From G026625185 sp035256645 (lineage in GTDB: Bacteria > Desulfobacterota > WTBG01 > JAGOGO01): DNA of 14,206 nt. The DNA is taken from NCBI GenBank assembly GCA_035256645.1, contig DATEXU010000127.1, forward strand, positions 1 through 14,206, in the 5' to 3' direction. Shown in pieces: positions 7,520 to 14,177 of this stretch; position 1 is the stretch's first letter; each line of letters opens with the position of its first letter. A model generated the notes under the pieces. That model had not been told where the DNA came from, did not search any database, and saw nothing but the letters and a program-made list of their open reading frames with translations. The position numbers and the translations under genes are program-made.

Positions 7520-7580
7520 TTTGATATTATTTAAGGGCGATAAGGGATTCGAACCCTTGACCTTTGGCTCCGGAGGCCAA
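7520..7580. repeat. left attachment site with orphan tRNA-Arg 3' fragment
   Basis: All 61 bases are identical to 11672-11732. On the minus strand it encodes the tRNA from the anticodon stem-loop through the T arm and acceptor 3' strand plus downstream flank. The D arm and 5' acceptor strand are missing: beyond 7580 the sequence turns to TAACTTG and no longer pairs. It is a tRNA fragment, not a functional gene. Confidence 0.9.
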
Positions 7581-7640
7581 TAACTTGTATCATTGAGATG
7601 TTAAGTTTGTTTGGAAAAATTAGCTTCGGAAATGGTTCAC

Positions 7641-7670
7641 TTTTAGTCTGTTTTGGCCTGTTTTAGCCTG
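7641..7670. repeat. three tandem 10-bp iterons at the left end of the element
   Basis: TTTTAGTCTG, TTTTGGCCTG and TTTTAGCCTG follow one another exactly, one per helical turn. The spacing suggests cooperative protein binding on one DNA face, for example by an integrase or excisionase. The role is inferred; no such array is found at the right end. Confidence 0.6.
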
Positions 7671-7673
7671 TCT

Positions 7674-7696
7674 ACTATACAAAAACTATACAATTT
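7674..7696. repeat. 23-bp end repeat, left copy (possible integrase arm site)
   Basis: It is identical at all 23 positions and in the same orientation to 11615-11637. Each copy holds ACTATACAA twice, 11 bp apart. It lies 94 bp inside the left attachment repeat. Short, doubled sites inside both attachment repeats are what arm-type sites of tyrosine integrases look like. Confidence 0.6.
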
Positions 7697-8087
7697 AAGG
7701 TTTAGTTTTGGTTCGACCGAACCCGCTTATCAATGTTAATGCCATAATGAAACAGGCTTCTTTGTGGTATGTGCTGCTTTCCCATCATGGGCAGAAACTC
7801 CTTGTATCAGTGTTTAATATGGCAGCATTATATCATTATTTATTTCGTCGGAATACTTATTTGGGCAACACGCCCTGTAGACCTGACCCCGTTGTATTTT
7901 TTATTGCAGTAAGGTGGTTGTTGTCTTAGCGTTATGTTGCGAATAGCACGGTTAGGAACGTGTGTCGAATATGCCGGCGAAAAGGTGGGAGGCAATTAAT
8001 GATGATTGCCCTTACCAGATCACCGTCTTCTAAGCAGCTTTTTTACTTGAACACATCAGGGCTCTTCTATTGCCTGTCAGTGTCTCG

Positions 8088-8462
8088 CTACTTCCCATCC
8101 TCCTTGGTCCACGTAACATGCTTCTGGTTTCTGAACCGGATTGTTCCTCCATCTTCCCTGTTATAGTAAAATGAAACCGTCTCTTCTTCATTATCCGTTC
8201 GATAACATGACACAGTGAAGAGCGTCTGCTTTCCTTCAATCGTCTTCTTAACATTATTAACAAAATAGACATCAATCGTTTCTTCGCTGGTAGCGAAGAC
8301 AAGCATGATTTCACTGATCTCCAGGGTACGGCCGGCATAATCAGGATGTGATGATTTCCACACTCCGCTCAGTTCTAAAGGGAGATAGGTTGGTCTAGGG
8401 GAGGGAAAAATCACAAAAACACCAAGGATAATAATCCCTATAAGCATAAAAAAAGTTTTCAT
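8088..8462 (-). CDS. small exported or membrane-anchored protein, third gene of the HD-GYP operon
   Basis: The 124-residue product has an N-terminal hydrophobic segment at about 3-20 (a signal anchor or signal peptide without a clear cleavage site) followed by a soluble part rich in alternating hydrophobic residues, suggesting beta strands: LSGVWKSSHPDYAGRTLEI, then TIDVYFVNN, FTVSCY, VSFYYN and GTIRFRNQKHVTW. The pattern starting with GVW and ending in W recalls small lipocalin-like beta barrels, but this is only a guess. Its ATG overlaps the stop of the sensor gene by 4 bp (ATGA), which implies coupled translation and a linked role, perhaps periplasmic with the sensor's outer domain. No known family is recognised. 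Confidence 0.7.
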   Translation of the reverse strand: MKTFFMLIGIIILGVFVIFPSPRPTYLPLELSGVWKSSHPDYAGRTLEISEIMLVFATSEETIDVYFVNNVKKTIEGKQTLFTVSCYRTDNEEETVSFYYNREDGGTIRFRNQKHVTWTKEDGK

Positions 8463-10681
8463 GTTCCCTGCTCCTCCGTGTCGGAACGCTCTCTCAGCCC
8501 CACAACCGCGGCCGCCTGGTCAATTTGCGCCAGGTGATCTGTCCTCACTACTTCCAGAAATGCTGTCACGATCTCCGGATCAAATTGGCTTCCAGCTTGA
8601 TCCCTGATAGCAGTAATAGCCCGATCTTCTTTCCATCCTGAGCGGTAGGGGCGCTCCGACGTGAGAGCGTCAAAGACGTCGGCCACAGCCATAATCCTGG
8701 CTCCTAAACATATCTCTTCACCGGAAAGCCCGGAGGGATATCCTTTTCCATCGTACTGTTCGTGGTGCTGCAGAACAATGGGAATAATTTCTGCATAAGC
8801 GGCGATCGGTTCAAGTATTCTAGCGCCAATTGCAGAATGCTGTTTGATAAGCCGGTATTCTTCATCATTCAATTCTCCAGATTTATCGAGAATCGCGGTA
8901 TCCACCGCAAGCTTGCCGATATCATGAAGCAAACCGGCGCGACGCACGTTATGTTGTTCATGAGTCGTGAGCCCTTTAACCATCCCGATTTTCAAGGCAA
9001 ACTCGGCAACGCGCTCGGAATGTCCCGCCGTCCAAGGAGATTTAGCATCAACGGTCCGGGCCAGAGCCGTCAGTGTTCCCCAGTTGAGTTGCTCCAATTT
9101 CTCCATAAGCCGCGCATTTGCCAAAGCCACCGCTACCTGGTCAGCGGCCTGGCGAGCGTCGTTCAAATCATTCGCAATAGCATCTTCCGCCAATGTCGAT
9201 CCACTTTCATCAGTGACAAGACCATCATGGTAGCCCAGAGCTAGAACACCGGCGAGGTTATTGTCAAGGAAAATGGGCAAAACCATAAACGACATCAACT
9301 CACCATCTGACAGCGGCTCCAAGTAGTGCGGGTGGTCATCATCTCTTCCAATAACTAGATAATTACGGTGTTCGTACAATTGCCCCACGTCTTGTGCAGA
9401 GAGACCGACAGTCCTCACTTCCTTTGTCGAGGGAGTTTCATTTCTTACATAGGTTCGAGCACTATTTAAATGTTGTGGGTCAATGAGAATCACGCTCACA
9501 ATTTTACAGGAAAAGACGTCGCGCATCCCCGTCAAAACGGTTTCAACGACATCCTCAGTACGCAATGCTGATAATATCGCTCTGTCGATTTCTGCACCCG
9601 CGGTTAGCGCCTTAAACTGTCTTCCCAGCTGACGAGACATGGTATTGAACGATTCGGCAAGCTCCTGAAATTCGTCGCCACTGGTAATGTGCACTCGAGT
9701 CTTAAAATCCCCCATGGCGATTTGGCGAGTTCCTTCTTTGAGCTTCTCCAGCGGCACCAGGTTTCTTCTGATCTGGACCAGGCTGAGGAGGAGAACCACC
9801 CACAAGGACAAGATTACTACCAGCGGAAAAATCTTCTTAAAATAAGCCGTCGGGGCCAGTACATCAGCTTTTGATTGACTGAGTACCACGGTCCAGGGCG
9901 AAGCATTGAATTGGGCTTTGAGAAAGATGCGCCACCATCCGGACACGTATTCCGTCCCGCTCCGTTCCCACTCAAAGGTGCGCGTATAAATGCCGCCCAT
10001 CTTGTTATTCGATGGAATAATTGATAGCGGGGGCAAATCCTCGTGAGAAGAACCCAGAATAGTGCCATTGTGGTCTGCAACACACAGCTCAGTCATTTCC
10101 GGTAAGAAGCTTTCATTGCTCATGCCGAAGAGGTACGCCGAATCAATCTCTCCCATAAGAAAGGCCCCCTCAAGAGGCTTGGGTCGCAGGGATCTCATCA
10201 TAAGTATGCGCGGCGAATGACTCGCCGGGGAAAGGGTGGTTATGACTGTTTGGCCATCGAATATTTTTTGCAGCTCATGTTCGCCAAAAGAAGCAACATG
10301 ATCCACCTTGCCGTAAAGAGGAATTACCTGCCCCGATCCGTCGAAAAGCGCTATAGCCTTGAACCGCCTGCCCGGCAATAAATCAAAGGGCTTTCTTGAA
10401 ACCATAAGCGCGTGGTTGGAGGTGACTTGGTAGCTTACGGCGAGCATCTTCATTTCGGTTTCAAGAAATGTGAGTCGCTCAACTATGCTCATACCCATAG
10501 CTTTTGCAGCCTGCTGCAGACGACGTTGGCTCTGTTCGCTCAGTTGCCCATTAACCTGAGTATAGGAAACGATTGCGAGGGCGCCGATGGGCAGCAGCGC
10601 ACAGCACACGAACAAGGCGAGTATCCGTCGTCCAACCGTACTTCGAATAAGAGATGTGTTGATTCGTACACTTTTAACCAT
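8459..10681 (-). CDS. Membrane sensor with HAMP, GAF and HD-GYP domains (probable c-di-GMP phosphodiesterase)
   Basis: The 740-residue protein has a transmembrane helix at 20-40, a periplasmic sensor region at about 41-280 that looks like a double Cache domain, a second helix at 285-303, HAMP at about 304-356, GAF at about 362-525, and HD-GYP at about 535-715. The catalytic set is complete: H554 (HSERVAE), H586-D587 (LLHDIGK), H615, H639-H640 and the GYP loop DGKGYP at 644-649, then D668. HD-GYP proteins hydrolyse c-di-GMP, so it should lower c-di-GMP in response to a periplasmic signal, possibly tuned by GAF. It begins 12 bp after the pseudopilin stop and overlaps the next gene, so it is the middle of a three-gene operon. 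No strong ribosome binding site is seen; translation may be coupled to the pseudopilin gene. Confidence 0.93.
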   Translation of the reverse strand: MVKSVRINTSLIRSTVGRRILALFVCCALLPIGALAIVSYTQVNGQLSEQSQRRLQQAAKAMGMSIVERLTFLETEMKMLAVSYQVTSNHALMVSRKPFDLLPGRRFKAIALFDGSGQVIPLYGKVDHVASFGEHELQKIFDGQTVITTLSPASHSPRILMMRSLRPKPLEGAFLMGEIDSAYLFGMSNESFLPEMTELCVADHNGTILGSSHEDLPPLSIIPSNNKMGGIYTRTFEWERSGTEYVSGWWRIFLKAQFNASPWTVVLSQSKADVLAPTAYFKKIFPLVVILSLWVVLLLSLVQIRRNLVPLEKLKEGTRQIAMGDFKTRVHITSGDEFQELAESFNTMSRQLGRQFKALTAGAEIDRAILSALRTEDVVETVLTGMRDVFSCKIVSVILIDPQHLNSARTYVRNETPSTKEVRTVGLSAQDVGQLYEHRNYLVIGRDDDHPHYLEPLSDGELMSFMVLPIFLDNNLAGVLALGYHDGLVTDESGSTLAEDAIANDLNDARQAADQVAVALANARLMEKLEQLNWGTLTALARTVDAKSPWTAGHSERVAEFALKIGMVKGLTTHEQHNVRRAGLLHDIGKLAVDTAILDKSGELNDEEYRLIKQHSAIGARILEPIAAYAEIIPIVLQHHEQYDGKGYPSGLSGEEICLGARIMAVADVFDALTSERPYRSGWKEDRAITAIRDQAGSQFDPEIVTAFLEVVRTDHLAQIDQAAAVVGLRERSDTEEQGT

Positions 10682-10693
10682 ACTTGGTGTCGG

Positions 10694-11209
10694 CTAGTAA
10701 TTTGATGCAAGCCCTACATACGCCCCATCGGAGGCCCGGACAATGTCATCCCTGCTGGCCTTGGCGGTAAAGGGCGTTGCAGTTTTTCCGTCTTTGCCCA
10801 TGCTGTAGAGGTCGAAATCGGAATTAACCGGAACCATGAAACGGTCTTTCCTCAGCTTTCCTTTTTTCGCCCCTTCAACCTTAAGATACTCGTACGGATG
10901 GCCCCAGGGATCCAACAAACCGCCTTGTCCAATCTCCGCAAGAGAGTTTGGCAGGGGTTCGTATATGATGATTTCCTTTTCCAGGCCATAGATTTCTACA
11001 ATTGCGCGAGAGATCTTGACCTTTTCGATGTACTGCCAGTACGATGGGATTGCTATCGTAGCAAGGGTTCCGATGATGGCAACAACGATGGCAATTTCAA
11101 CAAGAGTAAATCCAGAGCAACAGCCTTTTCTGGACCGAGGGACATGACCACCTGACCTTGGGTTTTTTCCGTCACCGGGAAGAATATTTGAGGAAAGTTT
11201 TCGAGTCAT
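10694..11209 (-). CDS. GspG/PulG-like pseudopilin
   Basis: The product has a prepilin peptidase site and N-terminal helix: G33 then F34-T-L-V-E38, followed by IAIVVAIIGTLATIAIPSYW, with Glu at +5. The 32-residue leader before G33 is long, basic and Cys-containing (KGCCSG), beyond the usual few residues. The C-terminal half has the GspG-type block DPWGHPYEYL at 100-109 and DLYSMGKDGK at 133-142, corresponding to the calcium-binding loop region of major pseudopilins, and ends in DDIVRASDGAYVGLASNY. Only this one pilin-like gene is present, so it must rely on a type IV pilus or type II secretion machine encoded elsewhere. ATG 11209 was chosen; an upstream TTG at 11266 keeps the frame open. It leads the operon with the HD-GYP sensor. 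Confidence 0.85.
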   Translation of the reverse strand: MTRKLSSNILPGDGKNPRSGGHVPRSRKGCCSGFTLVEIAIVVAIIGTLATIAIPSYWQYIEKVKISRAIVEIYGLEKEIIIYEPLPNSLAEIGQGGLLDPWGHPYEYLKVEGAKKGKLRKDRFMVPVNSDFDLYSMGKDGKTATPFTAKASRDDIVRASDGAYVGLASNY

Positions 11210-11275
11210 TTGCTGCTTGGGCTGCCAAAGATCCTTCTTTTTCAAAACGGTTCGAAGACACTCCAAAAAAGCGGC

Positions 11276-11341
11276 CTATTCCTTGAATTCGTCATGTTTG
11301 GGCAAGTTAATAGAGCCGGTGTCTTTGCCCTGCGCAAACAT
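11276..11341 (-). CDS. possible 21-residue leader peptide or interrupted upstream gene
   Basis: ATG 11341 reads MFAQGKDTGSINLPKHDEFKE and stops at TAG 11276-11278. The same frame continues past that stop (AAFLECLRTVLKKKDLW) into the pseudopilin gene. The frame before the ATG is also open back to about the promoter (RIKKCVD), with a possible GTG start at 11347. The composition looks protein-like on both sides of the stop, so this may be a small gene, or a degraded one with a nonsense codon. No family recognised. Confidence 0.3.
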   Translation of the reverse strand: MFAQGKDTGSINLPKHDEFKE

Positions 11342-11432
11342 GTCCACGCATTTCTTGATCCTAAAGATCGATCCGACAATACGATGCGAAGAAAGGACTA
11401 TCAGGGAACCACTCGCTTCGAGACTGAAAAAC

Positions 11433-11462
11433 AGAATACTATATATAGCGGAAACTTGTCAA
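11433..11462 (-). promoter_or_regulatory. probable promoter of the pseudopilin/HD-GYP operon
   Basis: On the minus strand a perfect -35 TTGACA (11462-11457) is followed, 18 bp on, by TATTCT (11438-11433), with an AT-rich TATATATAG in the spacer. Transcription would start near 11427, about 220 bp before the pseudopilin ATG, leaving room for the short reading frame at 11276-11341. Confidence 0.6.
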
Positions 11463-11608
11463 TAAAGATTGCTCCCCATTTGGTAATGGCGGGAGTTGAT
11501 CTCAAAACCGTCCAGGAATTATTAGGGCACAAGACTCTAACTATGACACTGAGGTATGCTCCCTTAAATAAAGGCCCTGGAAACTTTGGAAAAAGCTTTA
11601 CGTGGTGA
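11462..11608 (+). pseudogene. tyrosine integrase remnant (C-terminal end only)
   Basis: The + frame ending at 11608 contains HLVMAGVDLKTVQELLGHKT followed by LTMTLRYAPLN, which is the last part of a phage-type tyrosine integrase. The His of LLGH and the presumed catalytic Tyr of LRYAP are kept. The HxxR motif that should precede HLVMAGV has become KIAP, and the first catalytic Arg, the Lys and the whole N-terminal DNA-binding part are absent. Upstream the frame is open but no longer integrase-like. It lies 63 bp from the attachment repeat at the tRNA, the usual place of an integrase gene. It is not functional. Confidence 0.8.
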
Positions 11609-11614
11609 AAATCA

Positions 11615-11637
11615 ACTATACAAAAACTATACAATTT
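11615..11637. repeat. 23-bp end repeat, right copy (possible integrase arm site)
   Basis: It is identical to 7674-7696, with two ACTATACAA units 11 bp apart. It lies between the integrase remnant's stop and the attachment repeat, 34 bp from the latter. Confidence 0.6.
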
Positions 11638-11671
11638 CGGGGTAAGCAGTGGGGAAAAGGGCAGCTAAGTA

Positions 11672-11760
<89 letters not shown>

Positions 11761-11771
11761 TGCACAACGTA

Positions 11772-11800
11772 TTTTTAGCTGTTTCCCCTAATTCTGTCAA
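11772..11800 (-). promoter_or_regulatory. promoter of the tRNA-Arg gene
   Basis: On the minus strand, consensus TTGACA (11800-11795), a 17-bp spacer and TAAAAA (11777-11772) place the start a few bases before the tRNA 5' end at 11760. Confidence 0.65.
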
Positions 11801-11908
11801 CTTAAATTTTACCCCTGCCCTGCCTCCAAATTTTCTTTTTCCCCTTACGCATAGCCAAAAAACCTTTTTTGTGATAAAGTGTTATCCAAAATTTTCATAA
11901 CCACAAAA

Positions 11909-12187
11909 TTGATGAAGCCGTAAAAAGTCGAAAATCAGACGGCACAGTAAAAAGCTTCAGATGCAAGGCGCGCAAATCCGACGGAATGAGGCGTACTTAC
12001 CTGTACGCCGCAATGATTCACCCCGTTAAATAAAAAGTTTTCGGAGAGCGGCAACTCAGAAACCGAAACCCTTACGTTGGCTTCTCTGCCTCTCGAAGCG
12101 AACATTTAACGGGGCAGGGATGCAGCGCCTGTCTTCGTGCATCGCACGGAGGCAACGACGCAGATGGACTTTTTACGAAGCCGTCAA
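11909..12187. repeat. 179-bp structured repeat, copy 2, with a nested insertion
   Basis: It matches 268-446 in the same orientation with only a handful of substitutions, except for about 100 extra bases in the centre (12017-12117). The ends TTGATGAAGCCGTAAAAAGTC and GACTTTTTACGAAGCCGTCAA are near-perfect inverted repeats. It ends 29 bp before the pgm start codon, so it replaces or displaces any native promoter there. Confidence 0.85.
12017..12117. repeat. about 100-bp hairpin element nested in the 179-bp repeat
   Basis: The ends CCCCGTTAAAT (12021-12031) and ATTTAACGGGG (12104-12114) are a perfect 11-bp inverted repeat, with a second inner stem TTCGGAGAG and CTCTCGAA with one bulge. The segment is absent from the other copy, where only CTGAGG is found at this point. 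No clear target duplication is seen. Confidence 0.75.
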
Positions 12188-12216
12188 ACTTACGTTTTGA
12201 GCAGGAGAATATCAGC

Positions 12217-13863
12217 ATGAACCTTCATCCGCTTGCGGGAAAGATCGCTCCGCCGGAGATTCTCATTGATGTTTCCGCTCTCGCAAAAGCCTACTATAAA
12301 AGCCAACCGGATGTGAGTGACCCAAACCAACTAGTAAGTTTTGGCACCAGTGGACATCGGGGCAATCCCTTAGAAGCCACCTTTACCGAGGCTCATATCC
12401 TGGCGATTACCCAGGCTATTTGCGACTACCGGCGCAACCAAGGCATCACCGGCCCCCTTTTTATGGGTAAAGACACCCACGCGGTTTCTGCCCCCGCACA
12501 ATGTACTGCTCTGGAAGTTTTAGCTTCCAATGGTGTTGAAACTATTATTCAGTCCGATGATGGTTTTACTCCTACGCCGGCAATATCACGGGCTATCCTT
12601 GTTTATAACCGGGAGCGGAAAGAGCGCAGAGCGGATGGCATTGTCATCACGCCTTCGCACAACCCTCCTGCTGATGGAGGGATCAAATATAACCCCCCCA
12701 ACGGTGGCCCTGCTGACACGGATATAACCGGCTGGGTCCAAGAACGCGCTAATGCGATACTGCGGACAAAAAATAAGGAGGTAAAGCGAATATCATATCA
12801 TTTAGCTCTTAAGGCTTCTACCACCCACGAGGAAGATTTCGTCCAGCCCTACATAAAAGATTTAGCGGCAGTCATTGATATGGAGCTCATTCGCTCCGCT
12901 GGAGTTAAAATCGGTATCGACCCCCTGGGCGGTTCTTCGGTTGCTTATTGGGAACCGGTCAAACGTCACTTTGAGATTGACATTACCATAGTTAATCCCG
13001 CTATTGATCCAACCTTTCGTTTTATGACGGTTGACCACGACGGCAAAATTCGGATGGATTGTTCCAGCCCCTATGCCATGGCTGGTCTGGTAAACTTAAA
13101 AGATCAATTTGATATCGCCTTTGGCACCGATACGGACGCAGACCGGCACGGCATTGTCACCCATTCTATGGGCCTCATGAATCCCAATCACTATCTGGCA
13201 GTGGCAATACATTATTTGCTTACCCATCGGCCTGAATGGCCGGCAACGTCAGTTGTCGGAAAAACCCTCGTCAGCAGCAGTCTCATTGACCGGGTGGTTG
13301 AAAACTTACGCCGAACTCTTTGGGAAGTGCCGGTCGGTTTTAAGTGGTTTGCTCCAGGATTGTATGACGGCTCCTGTTGCTTTGGCGGCGAAGAAAGCGC
13401 CGGCGGTAGTTTTCTCCGCAAAAATGGTACGGTCTGGACCACTGACAAAGACGGCCTCATCTTTGGCTTGCTTGCTGCCGAGATTACTGCGCGTACCGGG
13501 AAAGATCCGGGCGAGCATTATCAAGAGCTTGCCTCGCGGCTCGGAACGCCTTATTATTCCCGGATTGATGCCCCGGCCACACCAGAACAAAAAAACGCTT
13601 TTAAGCGACTTACACCTGAAATTGTAGCCGTGAAAGAACTGGCGGGCGAACCCATCCTCGCAAAGCTTACGCAGGCTCCCGGAAACAAAGCGCCCATCGG
13701 CGGCCTGAAGGTGGCGACAAAAAACGGGTGGTTTGCAGCCCGCCCTTCAGGAACTGAAAATATTTACAAGCTCTACGCGGAAAGTTTTAAGAGCCAAGCT
13801 CACCTTGAAACCATTATTGAACAGGCTCAGCAGATTATAAAGAACGCTTTGGAAGGCAACTAA
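12217..13863 (+). CDS. pgm: Phosphoglucomutase (alpha-D-glucose phosphate-specific)
   Basis: The enzyme interconverts glucose-1-phosphate and glucose-6-phosphate in the cytosol, linking glycolysis to glycogen, UDP-glucose and LPS sugar synthesis. The 548 residues match the E. coli Pgm length of 546. Motifs are in order: FGTSGHRG (42-49), the phosphoserine loop TPSHNPP (144-150), metal site DTDADRHG (304-311), sugar-binding GGEESAGGS, and the phosphate-binding RPSGTEN near the C-terminus. The fusion of GTSGHRG and GGEESAG types marks the Pgm subfamily and not phosphomannomutase or GlmM. AGGAG at 12203-12207 precedes the ATG by 9 nt. A probable pgi starts 314 bp downstream after a nested repeat. 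Confidence 0.96.
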   Translation: MNLHPLAGKIAPPEILIDVSALAKAYYKSQPDVSDPNQLVSFGTSGHRGNPLEATFTEAHILAITQAICDYRRNQGITGPLFMGKDTHAVSAPAQCTALEVLASNGVETIIQSDDGFTPTPAISRAILVYNRERKERRADGIVITPSHNPPADGGIKYNPPNGGPADTDITGWVQERANAILRTKNKEVKRISYHLALKASTTHEEDFVQPYIKDLAAVIDMELIRSAGVKIGIDPLGGSSVAYWEPVKRHFEIDITIVNPAIDPTFRFMTVDHDGKIRMDCSSPYAMAGLVNLKDQFDIAFGTDTDADRHGIVTHSMGLMNPNHYLAVAIHYLLTHRPEWPATSVVGKTLVSSSLIDRVVENLRRTLWEVPVGFKWFAPGLYDGSCCFGGEESAGGSFLRKNGTVWTTDKDGLIFGLLAAEITARTGKDPGEHYQELASRLGTPYYSRIDAPATPEQKNAFKRLTPEIVAVKELAGEPILAKLTQAPGNKAPIGGLKVATKNGWFAARPSGTENIYKLYAESFKSQAHLETIIEQAQQIIKNALEGN

Positions 13864-13949
13864 TGTAGTGATTCAGAAATGTCTTTGCTTTATTTGTCAT
13901 TCCGGGCTTGACCCGGAATCCAGTGTTTTTGGGCTGGATTCCCGCCTTC

Positions 13950-14090
13950 GAGGCTGTGTCGTAATTCAAGATAGGTGGGGTAGCCGCAACCTTTAGGCTG
14001 CGTAACATATTGAAATCACATGTCCGAGTAGTAGGGGCGACCGGCCGGTCGCCCCTACTAGTGCCAAAATATGTATTGCGACACAGCCTC
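13950..14090. mobile_element. 141-bp MITE-like insertion with TTC duplication
   Basis: The ends GAGGCTGTGTCG (13950-13961) and CGACACAGCCTC (14079-14090) are perfect 12-bp inverted repeats, extending to 17 of 19 matches. TTC occurs on both sides (13947-13949 and 14091-14093). Removing the element and one TTC rebuilds the hairpin ATTCCCGCCTTCGCGGGAAT of the host repeat. It holds no gene, so it would have depended on a transposase elsewhere. A 4-bp reading of the duplication (CTTC) is also possible. Confidence 0.8.
14029..14060. repeat. 32-bp perfect palindrome inside the MITE-like element
   Basis: TAGTAGGGGCGACCGG (14029-14044) is followed at once by its exact reverse complement (14045-14060). 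With no loop it could extrude as a cruciform or fold in RNA. Confidence 0.85.
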
Positions 14091-14177
14091 TTCGCGGGAA
14101 TGACGCCTCGAAATTTATGCAAAGAAGTGTTAGATTCACTACACTAACGAGATACTGATCAAGAAAGGAACGTTACG

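Larger units (their letters stand above)
7581..8087. other. 507-bp non-coding left end of the element
   Basis: I find no convincing gene here. It holds the 10-bp iterons (7641-7670), the 23-bp end repeat (7674-7696), a GGTTCG-AC-CGAACC palindrome (7710-7723) and a small GGCAAT...ATTGCC hairpin (7991-8010). The reading frames at 7708-7929 and 7960-8166 have no recognisable protein character. This stretch is probably the residue of lost element genes. Confidence 0.5.
13864..14143. repeat. about 280-bp palindromic repeat between pgm and the next gene
   Basis: It opens directly after the pgm stop with TGTAGTGA (13864-13871) and closes with TCACTACA (14136-14143). The flanks inside remain imperfectly complementary, then GTCATTCC (13896-13903) matches GGAATGAC (14097-14104). 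It includes a hairpin ATTCCGGG-CTTGA-CCCGGAAT (13899-13919). The GTCATTCCGGGCTTGACCC type is, from memory, a repeat found in many proteobacteria. It is split by the element at 13950-14090. Confidence 0.75.

Noticed and set aside
7877..7890. GTAGACCTGACCCC, resembling the GGGGTCAGGTCT motif near REP-associated transposases
   Set aside because: Only one short match is present, with no partner repeat or transposase nearby.
7708..7929. 73-codon + strand frame at the left end of the element
   Set aside because: It has no clear ribosome binding site or family pattern, and low-quality composition; left as non-coding.
7930..7975. GCGTTATG / GTTAGGAAC, considered as an integron attC site
   Set aside because: No paired core sites or attC-like palindrome can be made, and no cassette array is present.
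8762..9244. 160-codon + strand frame inside the HD-GYP gene
   Set aside because: It is fully inside a strongly supported gene on the opposite strand and shows no family resemblance.
13835..14122. 95-codon minus-strand frame after pgm (FRVKPGMT...)
   Set aside because: It is a translation of the GTCATTCCGGGCTTGACCC-type repeat, a common false gene call.
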